64,000 nt of DNA from Roseitranquillus sp963709765 (GTDB taxonomy: Bacteria > Pseudomonadota > Alphaproteobacteria > Rhodobacterales > Rhodobacteraceae), in assembly GCA_963709765.1 (NCBI GenBank), contig CAVPXL010000015.1, positions 124,001 to 188,000 of the forward strand, in the 5' to 3' direction. Both the position numbers and the translations under genes were made by a program. Position 1 is the stretch's first letter. Each line of letters starts with the position of its first letter. Shown piece by piece: positions 43,975 through 51,925 of this stretch. Below the pieces are notes generated by a model. It had not been told where the DNA came from. It was given only the letters and a program-made list of their open reading frames with translations, and did no database searches.

Positions 43975-44568
43975 ATGGACGAGACGCTGTTTCAGGGCGA
44001 CGACCCGATCGGGATCGTCAACCGCTGGATGGAGGAGGGCCGCGCGGCCGAGCCGTCGGATGCCAACGCGGTGGCGCTGGCGACGGTGGATGAGGACGGG
44101 CTTCCCAACTGCCGGATCGTTCTGATCAAGGAGATCGGGCCGAAGGGCTTCGTCTTTTACACCAATTACGAGAGCGCCAAGGGACGGGAGCTGAGCGCCA
44201 ATCCGCAGGCCGCCTTCGTGATGCACTGGAAATCGCTCGGCCGGCAGATCCGGGTGCGTGGAGAAGTCGTGCGCGAGGACGGGCCGGCGGCCGATGCCTA
44301 CTACGCCTCGCGCCCCCTCGACGCGCGCCTCGGCGCCTGGGCGTCGCGCCAGTCGCGGCCACTGACTTCACGCGCGGCGCTGATGGAAGAGGTGGCGCGG
44401 TATCGCGGCACCTTGGGCGAAGAGCCCGCGCGGCCGCCACACTGGGGCGGGTTTCGCGTGGTGCCGTCGCAGATGGAGTTCTGGGCAGAGGGCGCCTTCC
44501 GGCTGCATGACCGGTTCCGCTGGAGCCGCACGAAGGATGGCTGGCAAGTCGACCGACTCAACCCCTGA
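43975..44568 (+). CDS. pdxH: Pyridoxamine 5'-phosphate oxidase
   Basis: PdxH oxidises pyridoxine or pyridoxamine phosphate to pyridoxal phosphate with FMN. The 197-residue product shows NAVALATVDEDGLPNCRIVL, FVFYTNYESAKGRELSANPQ and the C-terminal HWGGFRVVPSQMEFWAEG with the family ending RLNP. CAGGAG lies six or seven bases before the ATG at 43975; the open frame runs further upstream but lacks family similarity. It is divergent from fabI. Confidence 0.95.
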   Translation: MDETLFQGDDPIGIVNRWMEEGRAAEPSDANAVALATVDEDGLPNCRIVLIKEIGPKGFVFYTNYESAKGRELSANPQAAFVMHWKSLGRQIRVRGEVVREDGPAADAYYASRPLDARLGAWASRQSRPLTSRAALMEEVARYRGTLGEEPARPPHWGGFRVVPSQMEFWAEGAFRLHDRFRWSRTKDGWQVDRLNP

Positions 44569-44686
44569 GCGACTACATTCCCGAATTCTTGAAGCCCCTC
44601 GCACTTTGGCCTTCGCATCCCGTTAACCATATGCCACGGTGGTGCGTACTGTTGTGTTTGATTGGAAGCTGCGTGTTTAAAGGGTG

Positions 44687-45235
44687 ATGAGGGATCTCGA
44701 GAGCCAGCCGAGAGTTGTGACGGGTCACGTGAAGTGGTTCGATCCCGGAAAGGGATTCGGTTTCGTCGTGGCTGATGACGGCGGTCCTGATATCCTGCTC
44801 CATGCCAATGTGCTGAGGAATTTCGGGCAGAGTTCGGTCGCCGATGCTGCCGGGATCGAGGTGAGCGTGACCGAGACTGTGCGCGGGGTGCAGGCGGTCG
44901 CCGTGCACCGCATCGATCCGCCGGAGATCGAGACACCGCCGTTGCCGGACCTCGCGCGGGCCGATCTGCCGCCGATGGAGGACGTGCCTCTCGAGCCTGC
45001 GCGCGTGAAATGGTTCGACAAGGCCAAGGGATTCGGATTCGCCAACGTGTTCGGCCGGCCCGAGGACGTGTTTCTCCATGTCGAGGTGCTGCGCCGGTCC
45101 GGGCTTGCAGATCTTCAGCCGGGCGAGGCCGTGAGTCTGCGGGTCGTCGAGGGCAAGCGCGGCCGCATGGCCCAGCAGGTCGCGAGCTGGGACGCGGCCA
45201 TGCGCGAAGAGGCGCTGGAGCAGGACGAGACTTGA
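44687..45235 (+). CDS. Protein with two cold-shock domains
   Basis: A 182-residue protein holding two nucleic-acid-binding cold-shock folds. The first has VKWFDPGKGFGFVVADDGG (about residues 17-35) and the second VKWFDKAKGFGFANVFGR (about 107-124), both with RNP1-like KGFGF and the later LLHANVLR and FLHVEVLRR strands. An acidic, proline-rich linker of about 35 residues joins them. Single-domain Csp proteins act as RNA chaperones; double ones are common in Rhodobacterales and some are stress-related. GTG 44684 and ATG 44687 compete as starts. It overlaps the next gene. Confidence 0.9.
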   Translation: MRDLESQPRVVTGHVKWFDPGKGFGFVVADDGGPDILLHANVLRNFGQSSVADAAGIEVSVTETVRGVQAVAVHRIDPPEIETPPLPDLARADLPPMEDVPLEPARVKWFDKAKGFGFANVFGRPEDVFLHVEVLRRSGLADLQPGEAVSLRVVEGKRGRMAQQVASWDAAMREEALEQDET

Positions 45236-45696
45236 AGGCGCTTGCTCTGATCGTCTGTCTCTGGCCGGCTTCGACGCTGGCTGATTGCGTGCCCGATCGG
45301 GTGGATCTGCGCGGCGATTGGGGCCGGGCCCGGTTCCGGGTGGATCTGGCCGACGACCCCGCCGAGCGGGCGCAGGGATTGATGTTTCGCGAGGAGATGG
45401 CGCGCAATGCGGGAATGCTCTTCGTCTACCCCGAGCCGCAGCACGCGACGTTCTGGATGCGCAACACCCTGATCCCACTAGATATGATCTTCATCGGCAC
45501 CGACGGCCGCGTGACCAGGGTGCACGAGAACGCCAAGCCGCTCGACGAGTTGACCATCGACGGGGGCGAGGGCGTTGTGGCGGTACTCGAGATCAACGGC
45601 GGTCTGGCGGGGCGGTACGGCATCGCACCGGGTACCGACGTGCGCCATCCCGCGCTTTCGCAGGACGGCGCAGCATGGCCCTGCCACGACGACTGA
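45232..45696 (+). CDS. Exported DUF192 protein
   Basis: The 154-residue protein starts with a signal peptide (LKALALIVCLWPASTLA, cut before DCVPDRV) and contains the DUF192 core: AQGLMFREEMARNAGMLFVY, ATFWMRNTLIPLDMIFIG and the closing AVLEINGGLAGRYGIAPG. The fold is a small beta-rich domain of unknown role, often secreted or periplasmic. I place the start at the TTG at 45232, which shares bases with the preceding stop (TTGA), with GGAGCAGGA upstream. Translation is therefore coupled to the cold-shock gene. Confidence 0.85.
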   Translation: MKALALIVCLWPASTLADCVPDRVDLRGDWGRARFRVDLADDPAERAQGLMFREEMARNAGMLFVYPEPQHATFWMRNTLIPLDMIFIGTDGRVTRVHENAKPLDELTIDGGEGVVAVLEINGGLAGRYGIAPGTDVRHPALSQDGAAWPCHDD

Positions 45697-46143
45697 GCCC
45701 GGCTGGAGGCAGGCGGATGCTTCTGCGGGACCGCCCGGCAAGCGATCGAGGGCGCTTTCTTCGACGGCGGGATCTGCGTTTGCCGAAGCTGCCGTGTCGT
45801 CGCCGGGGGGGGGCGCAGAGCGTCGGCTGGATGATGGCACGGGCGGTGGCGGTCCCGTTGATCGCCCGGGCGCCGGCCGGGCCTTTCGCAAATTATCGCC
45901 GGGCTTCGCGGGCGGACGGTGCGGCTCTTTGCTCATCTGCCGCTGCGAAACGGTACTGCGCGGTGTTATGCTGGTGCGCCCCGACGCTCCGGACGCGGAG
46001 CCGCCACGCAATGGAGATCTGGCTTTTCCACGGTCCGACCTGTGCGGCGTTGGACCCCGAGCGGCCGGGCTCTGCGAGGGGCAGCACAAAGGCGTGACGC
46101 TGCGGCTTCCCTTGGCTGCCGTCGCGCGGTAGGAGGCGGATGT
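45697..46143. other. 447-base stretch with no recognisable gene
   Basis: Between the DUF192 gene and tRNA-Pro the six frames give only shadow ORFs. A run of nine G residues sits near 45804. I searched for the ETC complex I subunit gene that relatives may carry near here and did not find it. The tRNA promoter must lie at the right end. Confidence 0.4.
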
Positions 46144-46220
46144 CGGGGCGTGGCGCAGCCTGGTAGCGCGCTGGTTTTGGGTACCTGAGGTCGTGGGTTC
46201 GAATCCCGCCGCCCCGACCA
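46144..46220 (+). tRNA. tRNA-Pro (anticodon TGG)
   Basis: The 77-base gene has a 7-bp acceptor stem (cggggcg / cgccccg), a standard D arm (gcgcagcctggtagcgc), the T arm with GGTTCGAATCC, and an encoded CCA end at 46218-46220. The anticodon TGG is at 46178-46180 in the loop tttTGGgt-type context. The anticodon stem is ctggt/acctg, which leaves a T-T mismatch between 46172 and 46186; relatives would be expected to have A at the second site. It is otherwise a regular, functional-looking tRNA. Confidence 0.95.
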
Positions 46221-46251
46221 TGCGCCTGCGCGGGGTGCCACACTTCCTGCC

Positions 46252-47190
46252 TCATCCGGATTCCATCAGCGCCCGCAAACGGCGCGCAGACCAGATGGCG
46301 GCGGGGACGCCGAGCGGCACGGACGCGAGCAGCGCCTGAACCGGCGTCAGCGACGGCAGGCCCAAGACTGGCGCCATGAGGGCCAGCATGAACAGGTTGA
46401 TCGCCACCGCGCCGGCCGCGAACGGATAGAGGAGGAGCGCCAGTCGGCGCACCGTCCAGGGATTCTCGTCCGGGGCGCTCATGCAGGCTCGAACACTTGC
46501 GCGCCGCAGCGCTGCGGCGATTAGCGAAGACACCTCGGGCCGCGTGCCGACGGGCGGCAGGATCGGCCCGGGGAACTCCGCCTGAGCCAGCGCGTCGGGC
46601 AGGTCGTCATTCACGTGACCGTTGGCGGCGGCGAAGAAGGGCAGGCAGACAGCGGGGCCTGTGACGCGACCGGCGTCGGCCAGGTAGGGTGCTTCGTCGA
46701 CGAAGCCGCAGGAGACGGCACGGAAGTTGCGGGCCGCGACGAGTTGGGCGGCGACAGCACGTGCGGCGGCGGCGGGCCGGGGATCGGAAGGCGAGCCGTG
46801 CGCGGCCAGCAGGAGATGCGTTTCAGCGGGATCGGTGCCGTTCGCGCGCGCGCCCTCGACCGCCGCCCGCAGCATAAGATCGGGCAGGGCGGAATCGAGG
46901 CCGAAGGGCGGCAGGATGCGGACGGGTCCGTCCCACGCGCTTGCGATTCGGCGCGGTAGGTGGGTGCTGACGAACCAGCCGTCGGACATGAAGAGTGGGT
47001 AGACGTGGACCGGGCCGGGGGCGAGGTCGGACAGGGCGCGCGCCAGAGTGCCGTCGCCTGCGAGTGTCGCGCTGCCGATATGGGCGCCAGGCATGTCGCG
47101 GGCCACGGCTTGCGCGAGGTCCGCCAGCGCGGCTTCGGGCCGGTCGGGGGATCGGGGCTGGCCGTGGGTGACGATGAGGGCCTTGTGCAT
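46252..47190 (-). CDS. CbiX/SirB-like chelatase-family protein with C-terminal membrane helices
   Basis: The 312-residue product starts KALIVTHGQPRSPDRPEAAL and repeats the fold near LLLAAHGSPSDPRPAAAARA, the two half-domains of CbiX-like sirohydrochlorin chelatases, with the histidines in VTHGQ and AAHGS. The last 75 residues add two hydrophobic segments (LALLLYPFAAGAVAINLF and LLASVPLGVPAAIWSA), unusual for CbiX. It sits at the end of the nir operon, 30 bases after nirN, with GGAGG before its ATG. A role in d1-haem or sirohaem metal handling is an inference from context. Confidence 0.7.
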   Translation of the reverse strand: MHKALIVTHGQPRSPDRPEAALADLAQAVARDMPGAHIGSATLAGDGTLARALSDLAPGPVHVYPLFMSDGWFVSTHLPRRIASAWDGPVRILPPFGLDSALPDLMLRAAVEGARANGTDPAETHLLLAAHGSPSDPRPAAAARAVAAQLVAARNFRAVSCGFVDEAPYLADAGRVTGPAVCLPFFAAANGHVNDDLPDALAQAEFPGPILPPVGTRPEVSSLIAAALRRASVRACMSAPDENPWTVRRLALLLYPFAAGAVAINLFMLALMAPVLGLPSLTPVQALLASVPLGVPAAIWSARRLRALMESG

Positions 47191-47220
47191 CCTGCCTCCG
47201 TATCCGTCAGGTGGGGAGCG

Positions 47221-48780
47221 TCAATGGCTGGTGCCATCGGAAAACGTGATCTTGTTCCAGACGTTATATTTGCCCGACGGCTTGCGCATGGGCAGACGCC
47301 GGACTTCTTCCAGTGTCTTTGCATCATAGACGATGATGGCACCGTCGTCCTCCCAGACGCTGACGAGAGCGTGGGCTGCCTGTCCGGTCGAATTCCACAT
47401 GCGCGACGGTGGCGCCGGGCACGGGGCGCAAGGTCTTCACGATCTCGAGGCTCTGCTTGTCGATGACGTGCAGGGCATCGCGATTCGGGCCGAAGAAGAC
47501 ATCGGCCCAGAGATAGGGGGTCGCCTCGTGGCTGCGCAGGAAGAAGCCGGGGCCGAGGGTCTCGACCGTCGCAGCGACGCGCCAGTCTTCAGTGTCGATG
47601 ACCGAAAGCCTGGCCTCCTTGAGATGCGGGGTCGCCATGACGCGATGTCCGTCGCGCAGCCACGAGATGCCGGAACCCAGATGCGGCAGGCCGGGCAGGG
47701 GCAGGCGCGCGATCTCGCGGCCGACGGTCAGGTTGATGACGACGCCCGATCTCGCCGTCGCGGGCGGCGCCGATGAGGTGGCGGTAATCGGGCGTGAAGA
47801 AGAAGTCGTCGATGGGCTCCGCGGTTTCAATGCGCCGCCGCGCGAACAGGCCGGATTCGGCGGCGAGCGATTCCTCCATGCCGGCCTCGTGGCTGTGGAC
47901 GAAGCCGTCGTGAAAGGGCCCTGCGTCGGATTTCGTCGCGATCTCCCATACTTCCGGGGCGTCCTTGAGGGCGAGTATGAAGCTGTCGCGCTGAGGCGCC
48001 TGATAGACGGCGGAAACCCGGCTGGGCGTTCCGTCGCGCGCCGTGACCGGTCTGACCCGAACCGGGAGCAGGGTTTCGGCGTCGAGAATGGTCAGCGTCA
48101 TCGGAAGGTAATTGGCGACGGCGATCCATTTGCCGTCGGACGAGATGGCGATGTTGCGGCTGTTGAGACCGGCGCGAACCCGGCCAACCTCCGACAGGGA
48201 CCAGAGATCGTATTTCTGAACCCAGCCGTCGCGCGACATGATGTGGACGTAGCGCCCGTCGGGCGAGAACTTGGGTCCGCCGTGGACCGCGAAGGGCGTC
48301 GGGAAGCGGTCGAGCACCTCGAAGGTGTCGCCGTCAAGGACGCTCACATGGTGGTCGCCGGTCTCCACCACGACAAAGAGGTTCAACGGGTCCGCGTCGA
48401 AGGACGGGGCCTCGGCGGGGTGATAGTCCGGCGGCCATTTCGCGGCTGGCCCTGATTTCGGCCTCCCCCCAGGCCGGGATCGTGTCGAGCGGCGTGGCGA
48501 GCCAGTCGGAAATGGCGGTGATCTGGTCCTGTGCGAGGGTGTCGGCGAAGGCGGGCATCTGGGTGGCGGGACGGCCGTGGGTAATGACCTCGGCGACGGC
48601 GGGTCCGCGCATGCGGCCCAGCGTCTGGGGGATGAGCGCCGGCCCGGTGCCGCCGAGACGCCCGTCGCCGTGGCAGGCGGCGCAATGCGTGGCGTAGAGC
48701 TCGGGGGCGTCTGCGGCATGCGCCGCAGTCGACAGCATCGCGGCGGCGAGGGCGCTCAGGATGAGGTGCGTTCGCGTCAT
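47221..48780 (-). pseudogene. nirN: NirN (d1-haem c-cytochrome dehydrogenase), three frameshifts
   Basis: NirN is a periplasmic cytochrome, related to NirS, that catalyses the last step of d1-haem synthesis. The N-terminal part has a signal peptide (LILSALAAAMLSTAAHAADA) and a c-haem site CAACHGDGRLGG. The d1 beta-propeller follows in other frames: SFDADPLNLFVVVETGDHHV, VVINLTVGREIARLPLPG and IIVYDAKTLEEVRRLPMRKP, ending near SGKYNVWNKITFSDGTSH. Three one-base insertions, in the ttt at 48438-48440, the ccc at 47745-47747 and the ggg at 47373-47375, explain all breaks. Because all three are in homopolymers, sequence error is likely. Confidence 0.78.
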
Positions 48781-48796
48781 CGGGACAAGGACCGGT

Positions 48797-50011
48797 CTAG
48801 CCGAACTGGTGGACGGGATCGCGGCGCTTGCCGCGGAAGGGCGTGACCGACAGGCGCTCGCCGCAGGCGTCGACGCCGATCTCCGAGTCGGACATGAAGC
48901 AGGCGGGGTCTTCGGCCCACGGATCACCGGTGAGCTGGAGCGCGCGGATGCGGGTGTTGCCACCACAGACGGCCTTGTAGGCGCACGCCCCGCAGCGGCC
49001 CTTGAGCGGGCGCGGCCGCTGGCGCAGCTGTGCCAGCATCGCGTCGTCGCCGGTCCAGATTTCGGAGAACGGGCGCTCCTTGACCGACCCGATGGTGTAG
49101 TCGGACCAGTAGGTGTCGGGGTGGACCTTGCCCTGCGGGTCGATGTTGGCCACGCCGAGCCCCGCCGAATTGCCGCCCCAGGCCTCCAGCCTGTCGCGCA
49201 GTGCGGCGACGGCGTCCGGGGTGAAGTTCGCCTCGGCCCAGCGCAGGAAATAGACCGCGTCGGCGTCGTTGTTGCCGGTCACGATCTCGAGCGGCTCGCC
49301 CGCACCGATGGCGGCCCAGCCGCGTTCGATCAGCAGTTGAATGGCGTCTCGTCCGCGGGCGCGGCTCGCATCCTCGCCTCGGTTCTTGTCGCCCCGACCG
49401 GCATAGACGAGGTGGCTGAGGTAGAACTTGTCGACGCCCTCGTCGCGGCAGAGGTCGAGCATGGCCGGAAGCTGATCGGCGTTGGCCTCGGTCATGGTGA
49501 AACGCAGGCCGACCTTGATGCCGCGCCCCTTGCACGCCCGGACCCCGGCCAGTGCCGCGTCGAAGGCGCCTTCCTGACCACGGAACCAGTCGTTGAGCGG
49601 GCCGATCCCGTCGAGCGAGATGCCAACGTAGTCAAAGCCGATATCGGCGATGCGCGCGGTGATATCGCCGGCGATGGGCGTGCCGTTGGTGGAAAGTGCC
49701 AGATAGCGGCAGCCCTTGCGCGCGCGCTCGGCGATCTCGAAGACATCGAAGCGCGAGAGCGGCTCGCCGCCCGACAGGATCAGGGCAGGGATGTTGAACG
49801 CGCTCAGATCGTCGACGACCCCCAGTGCCTGTTCGTGGGTCAGCTCGCCGGGAAAGGCCACGTCGGCGGAGGTAGTGTAGCAATGGCGGCAGCGAAGATT
49901 GCAGCGGCGCGTGAGGTTCCAGATCACGACGGGGCGCACCGGGCCGCGACGTGCGCGCGCGGGACGGGGCGGAGCGGCGAGGTCGTGCATGTACTGCGAG
50001 AGACGGAACAT
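48797..50011 (-). CDS. nirJ: NirJ, radical SAM enzyme of d1-haem synthesis
   Basis: NirJ is a radical S-adenosylmethionine enzyme that removes two propionate side chains during conversion of didecarboxysirohaem to d1 haem. The 404-residue product starts MFRLSQYMHDLAA, has the iron-sulfur motif LTRRCNLRCRHCYTTSADVA, the SAM-binding GGEPLSR and a C-terminal SPASM-like cysteine group around CGACAYKAVCGGNTRIRALQ. The start at 50011 is in an ATGA overlap with nirH; the frame is open to 50212 but that part belongs to nirH. It lies between nirH and nirN. Confidence 0.95.
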   Translation of the reverse strand: MFRLSQYMHDLAAPPRPARARRGPVRPVVIWNLTRRCNLRCRHCYTTSADVAFPGELTHEQALGVVDDLSAFNIPALILSGGEPLSRFDVFEIAERARKGCRYLALSTNGTPIAGDITARIADIGFDYVGISLDGIGPLNDWFRGQEGAFDAALAGVRACKGRGIKVGLRFTMTEANADQLPAMLDLCRDEGVDKFYLSHLVYAGRGDKNRGEDASRARGRDAIQLLIERGWAAIGAGEPLEIVTGNNDADAVYFLRWAEANFTPDAVAALRDRLEAWGGNSAGLGVANIDPQGKVHPDTYWSDYTIGSVKERPFSEIWTGDDAMLAQLRQRPRPLKGRCGACAYKAVCGGNTRIRALQLTGDPWAEDPACFMSDSEIGVDACGERLSVTPFRGKRRDPVHQFG

Positions 50012-50499
50012 CAGTCGGAACCCTTTCCAAGTCTTACGCCGGTCTTCTTGAGGATGCGGGTCGAGTAGAGGATGTCGGAGGCGCGACAGCGAGCGCCCGC
50101 GATTTCCGCGATTTCGGCGCGTTTCGCCTCGACCTCCGCACGGCTGCCGGCATGAACCATCGCGAAGAGGTTGTAGGGCCAGTCGGGCAGGGAGCGCGGT
50201 CGCAGATAGCAATGGGTGACGAATTCGAGGCGTCCGACGGTCGTGCCGACCGCTTCGGCGTCTTCGTCTGCTATGTCCCAGACCGTCATGCCGTTCGCGC
50301 TCAGGCCCAGCTTGTAGTGGTTCGGCGCGGCGGCGATACGGCGCACGATTCCGGCCTCCTGCAGGAAGCGGAAGCGGGCCAGCACCGTCGCCTCGTCAAG
50401 TCCGGTATTGGCGGCGACGGTGGCGAAGGGGCGCGGTACGAGCGGCAGGCCCCCCTGGGTCGCCGCGATGATCAGCCGGTCGGTCGCATCGAGCTTCAT
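50011..50499 (-). CDS. nirH: NirH, sirohaem decarboxylase-complex subunit
   Basis: NirD, L, G and H are AsnC/Lrp-like proteins that together decarboxylate sirohaem to didecarboxysirohaem, not transcription regulators in practice. The 162-residue product has the Lrp-type helix-turn-helix (LDATDRLIIAATQGGLPLV; TVAANTGLDEATVLARF) and an alpha-beta effector fold with LPDWPYNLFAMVHAGSRAEV. It starts at the ATG at 50499, overlapping nirG (ATGA), and overlaps nirJ at its end. Confidence 0.9.
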   Translation of the reverse strand: MKLDATDRLIIAATQGGLPLVPRPFATVAANTGLDEATVLARFRFLQEAGIVRRIAAAPNHYKLGLSANGMTVWDIADEDAEAVGTTVGRLEFVTHCYLRPRSLPDWPYNLFAMVHAGSRAEVEAKRAEIAEIAGARCRASDILYSTRILKKTGVRLGKGSD

Positions 50500-50948
50500 G
50501 CCGCCACCCGGAAGCGGATGAAGAATTCCTTGACCTTGGGAAAGCGCAGGACCCTCAGCCCGGTCTCGGCCTCGATGGCGTCGGCGGCTTTGGTGATGCC
50601 GGAGGGCGTCTCGGTGGCCAGGACGAACCACATGTTGAGGCGGTGGCTCCGCGCGTAATTGTGGGCGACCTCGGAATGGGCGTTGACCTGCGCGGCGACG
50701 GTGTCAAAGCGCGCGTCGGGGACGGCCACGGCGCACAGGCAGAACGCGCCACCCATGGCTTCGGCGTCGATGAAGGGGCCGAAGCGTGTGATCAGTCCCT
50801 CGTCCCGGAACCGGTGCAGGCGGTCGAGCAGGTCGCTCTCCTCGATGCCGAGCTCGTCCGCCACTTCGGCATAGGGCTCGCAGACCAGCGGCAGGGGGTC
50901 CTGCAGGCGGTTCAGAAGGCGTCTGTCGGTGTCGTCGAGCGTGGTCAC
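50496..50948 (-). CDS. nirG: NirG, sirohaem decarboxylase-complex subunit
   Basis: The 150-residue protein shares the Lrp-like pattern: LDDTDRRLLNRLQDPLPLVC, then EPYAEVADELGIEESDLLDR, then LITRFGPFIDAEAMGGAFCL and the ending KVKEFFIRFRVAA. It has the order and size of NirG. It overlaps nirDL by four bases and nirH by four, so the block is translated as a unit. Distinguishing G from H or L rests on order within the operon and pairwise length. Confidence 0.88.
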   Translation of the reverse strand: MTTLDDTDRRLLNRLQDPLPLVCEPYAEVADELGIEESDLLDRLHRFRDEGLITRFGPFIDAEAMGGAFCLCAVAVPDARFDTVAAQVNAHSEVAHNYARSHRLNMWFVLATETPSGITKAADAIEAETGLRVLRFPKVKEFFIRFRVAA

Positions 50949-51925
50949 GCGGCCTCCGTCGAGATGAGGGCACCGCGCTGACGAAAACAGCGGCGGCTGA
51001 AGAGGATCTGGCGTGGAGTGCCTCCGAGGTCCGCCACGGTTTCGGCGCGGGCGAGGTCCGCCAGCGCCGCATCGCGCGAGCGGGCGTGGAACATGGCGTA
51101 AAGACGATAGGGCCAGTCGCGCCCGGCGGGGCGGCGTTCGTAGCAGAGCGTGACTCCTGGCTGTGCCGAGAGCAGCGGGCCGGCGACCTCGACCTGCGCT
51201 GCGGGGACGTCCCAGACGACCATCGCGTTCGAGGTCCAGCCCAGGGTCCGGTGGCGCACGATGATGCCGAGCCGGCCGAGGATGCCAGCCTCGAGCAGCG
51301 CGGCGATCCGGGCCAGGATGTCGTCCTCACGCCGCTTGAGGCTGTCCGCGAGCGCCGCGTAAGGCTCTGGAACCAGGGGCAGGCCATGAGACAGGGCTTG
51401 CAGGATCCGGTCGTCGCCGGGCTGGACTTCGTCGGGTCGCGGCGTCCGCGCGGGCGGGCGTACGGTTTCGCCCTGGAGGGGGAAGCCGAGGTCCACGTTG
51501 AACGGCCGGACGAGCCGCAGGTCGAGCACGCGCAGCCCGGTGCGGCCCTCGATCCGGGCAAGCGCGGCGTCGACGTGGGCGCGGTCGGGGCCGGTGGCGA
51601 CGAACCACAGGTTCCAGCCGTTCTCTCGTTCGTAGGAGTGGTTGATGCCAGGGGTGGCATTGATCTCGGCGGCGACGGCCTCGATCCGCTCACCGGGCGC
51701 GGCAATCGCGGCGAGCGTGCTGGCGGCGGCGGTGTTGGGCCGGGTCGTGCCGCCGACGCGGGCGATGGCGCCAAGGCGGGTGAACCCTTTCAGCCGGTCG
51801 AGCACGTCCGCCTCGGTCAGGGCCAGCCGCGCGCCGATGGTGGCGAAGGGCCGCGTCTCCAGTGGCAGGTCTCGTTGCCATCCGTCGAGCAGGCGGCGGT
51901 CGACAGGATCGAGCGTGTCGAACAT
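50945..51925 (-). CDS. nirDL: Fused NirD-NirL sirohaem decarboxylase subunit
   Basis: The 326-residue product holds two Lrp-like modules in one chain, of about 155 residues each. The first opens LDPVDRRLLDGWQRDLPLET and the second near GDDRILQALSHGLPLVPEPY, followed by WTSNAMVVWDVPAAQVEV and the tail RRCFRQRGALISTEAA. In Paracoccus-type operons NirD and NirL are separate or fused; here they are clearly fused. The gene follows nirF with no gap and overlaps nirG. Confidence 0.9.
   Translation of the reverse strand: MFDTLDPVDRRLLDGWQRDLPLETRPFATIGARLALTEADVLDRLKGFTRLGAIARVGGTTRPNTAAASTLAAIAAPGERIEAVAAEINATPGINHSYERENGWNLWFVATGPDRAHVDAALARIEGRTGLRVLDLRLVRPFNVDLGFPLQGETVRPPARTPRPDEVQPGDDRILQALSHGLPLVPEPYAALADSLKRREDDILARIAALLEAGILGRLGIIVRHRTLGWTSNAMVVWDVPAAQVEVAGPLLSAQPGVTLCYERRPAGRDWPYRLYAMFHARSRDAALADLARAETVADLGGTPRQILFSRRCFRQRGALISTEAA

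Noticed and set aside
42408..43976. 522-codon leftward frame joining the second LysE gene to an N-terminal extension
   Set aside because: The extension runs over fabI in another frame; the LysE protein begins at the ATG at 43010.
45478..46221. Leftward open frame beginning MVGAAGFEPTTSGTQNQRAT
   Set aside because: This is the well-known false protein produced by translating the antisense strand of a tRNA-Pro gene; the tRNA explains the sequence.
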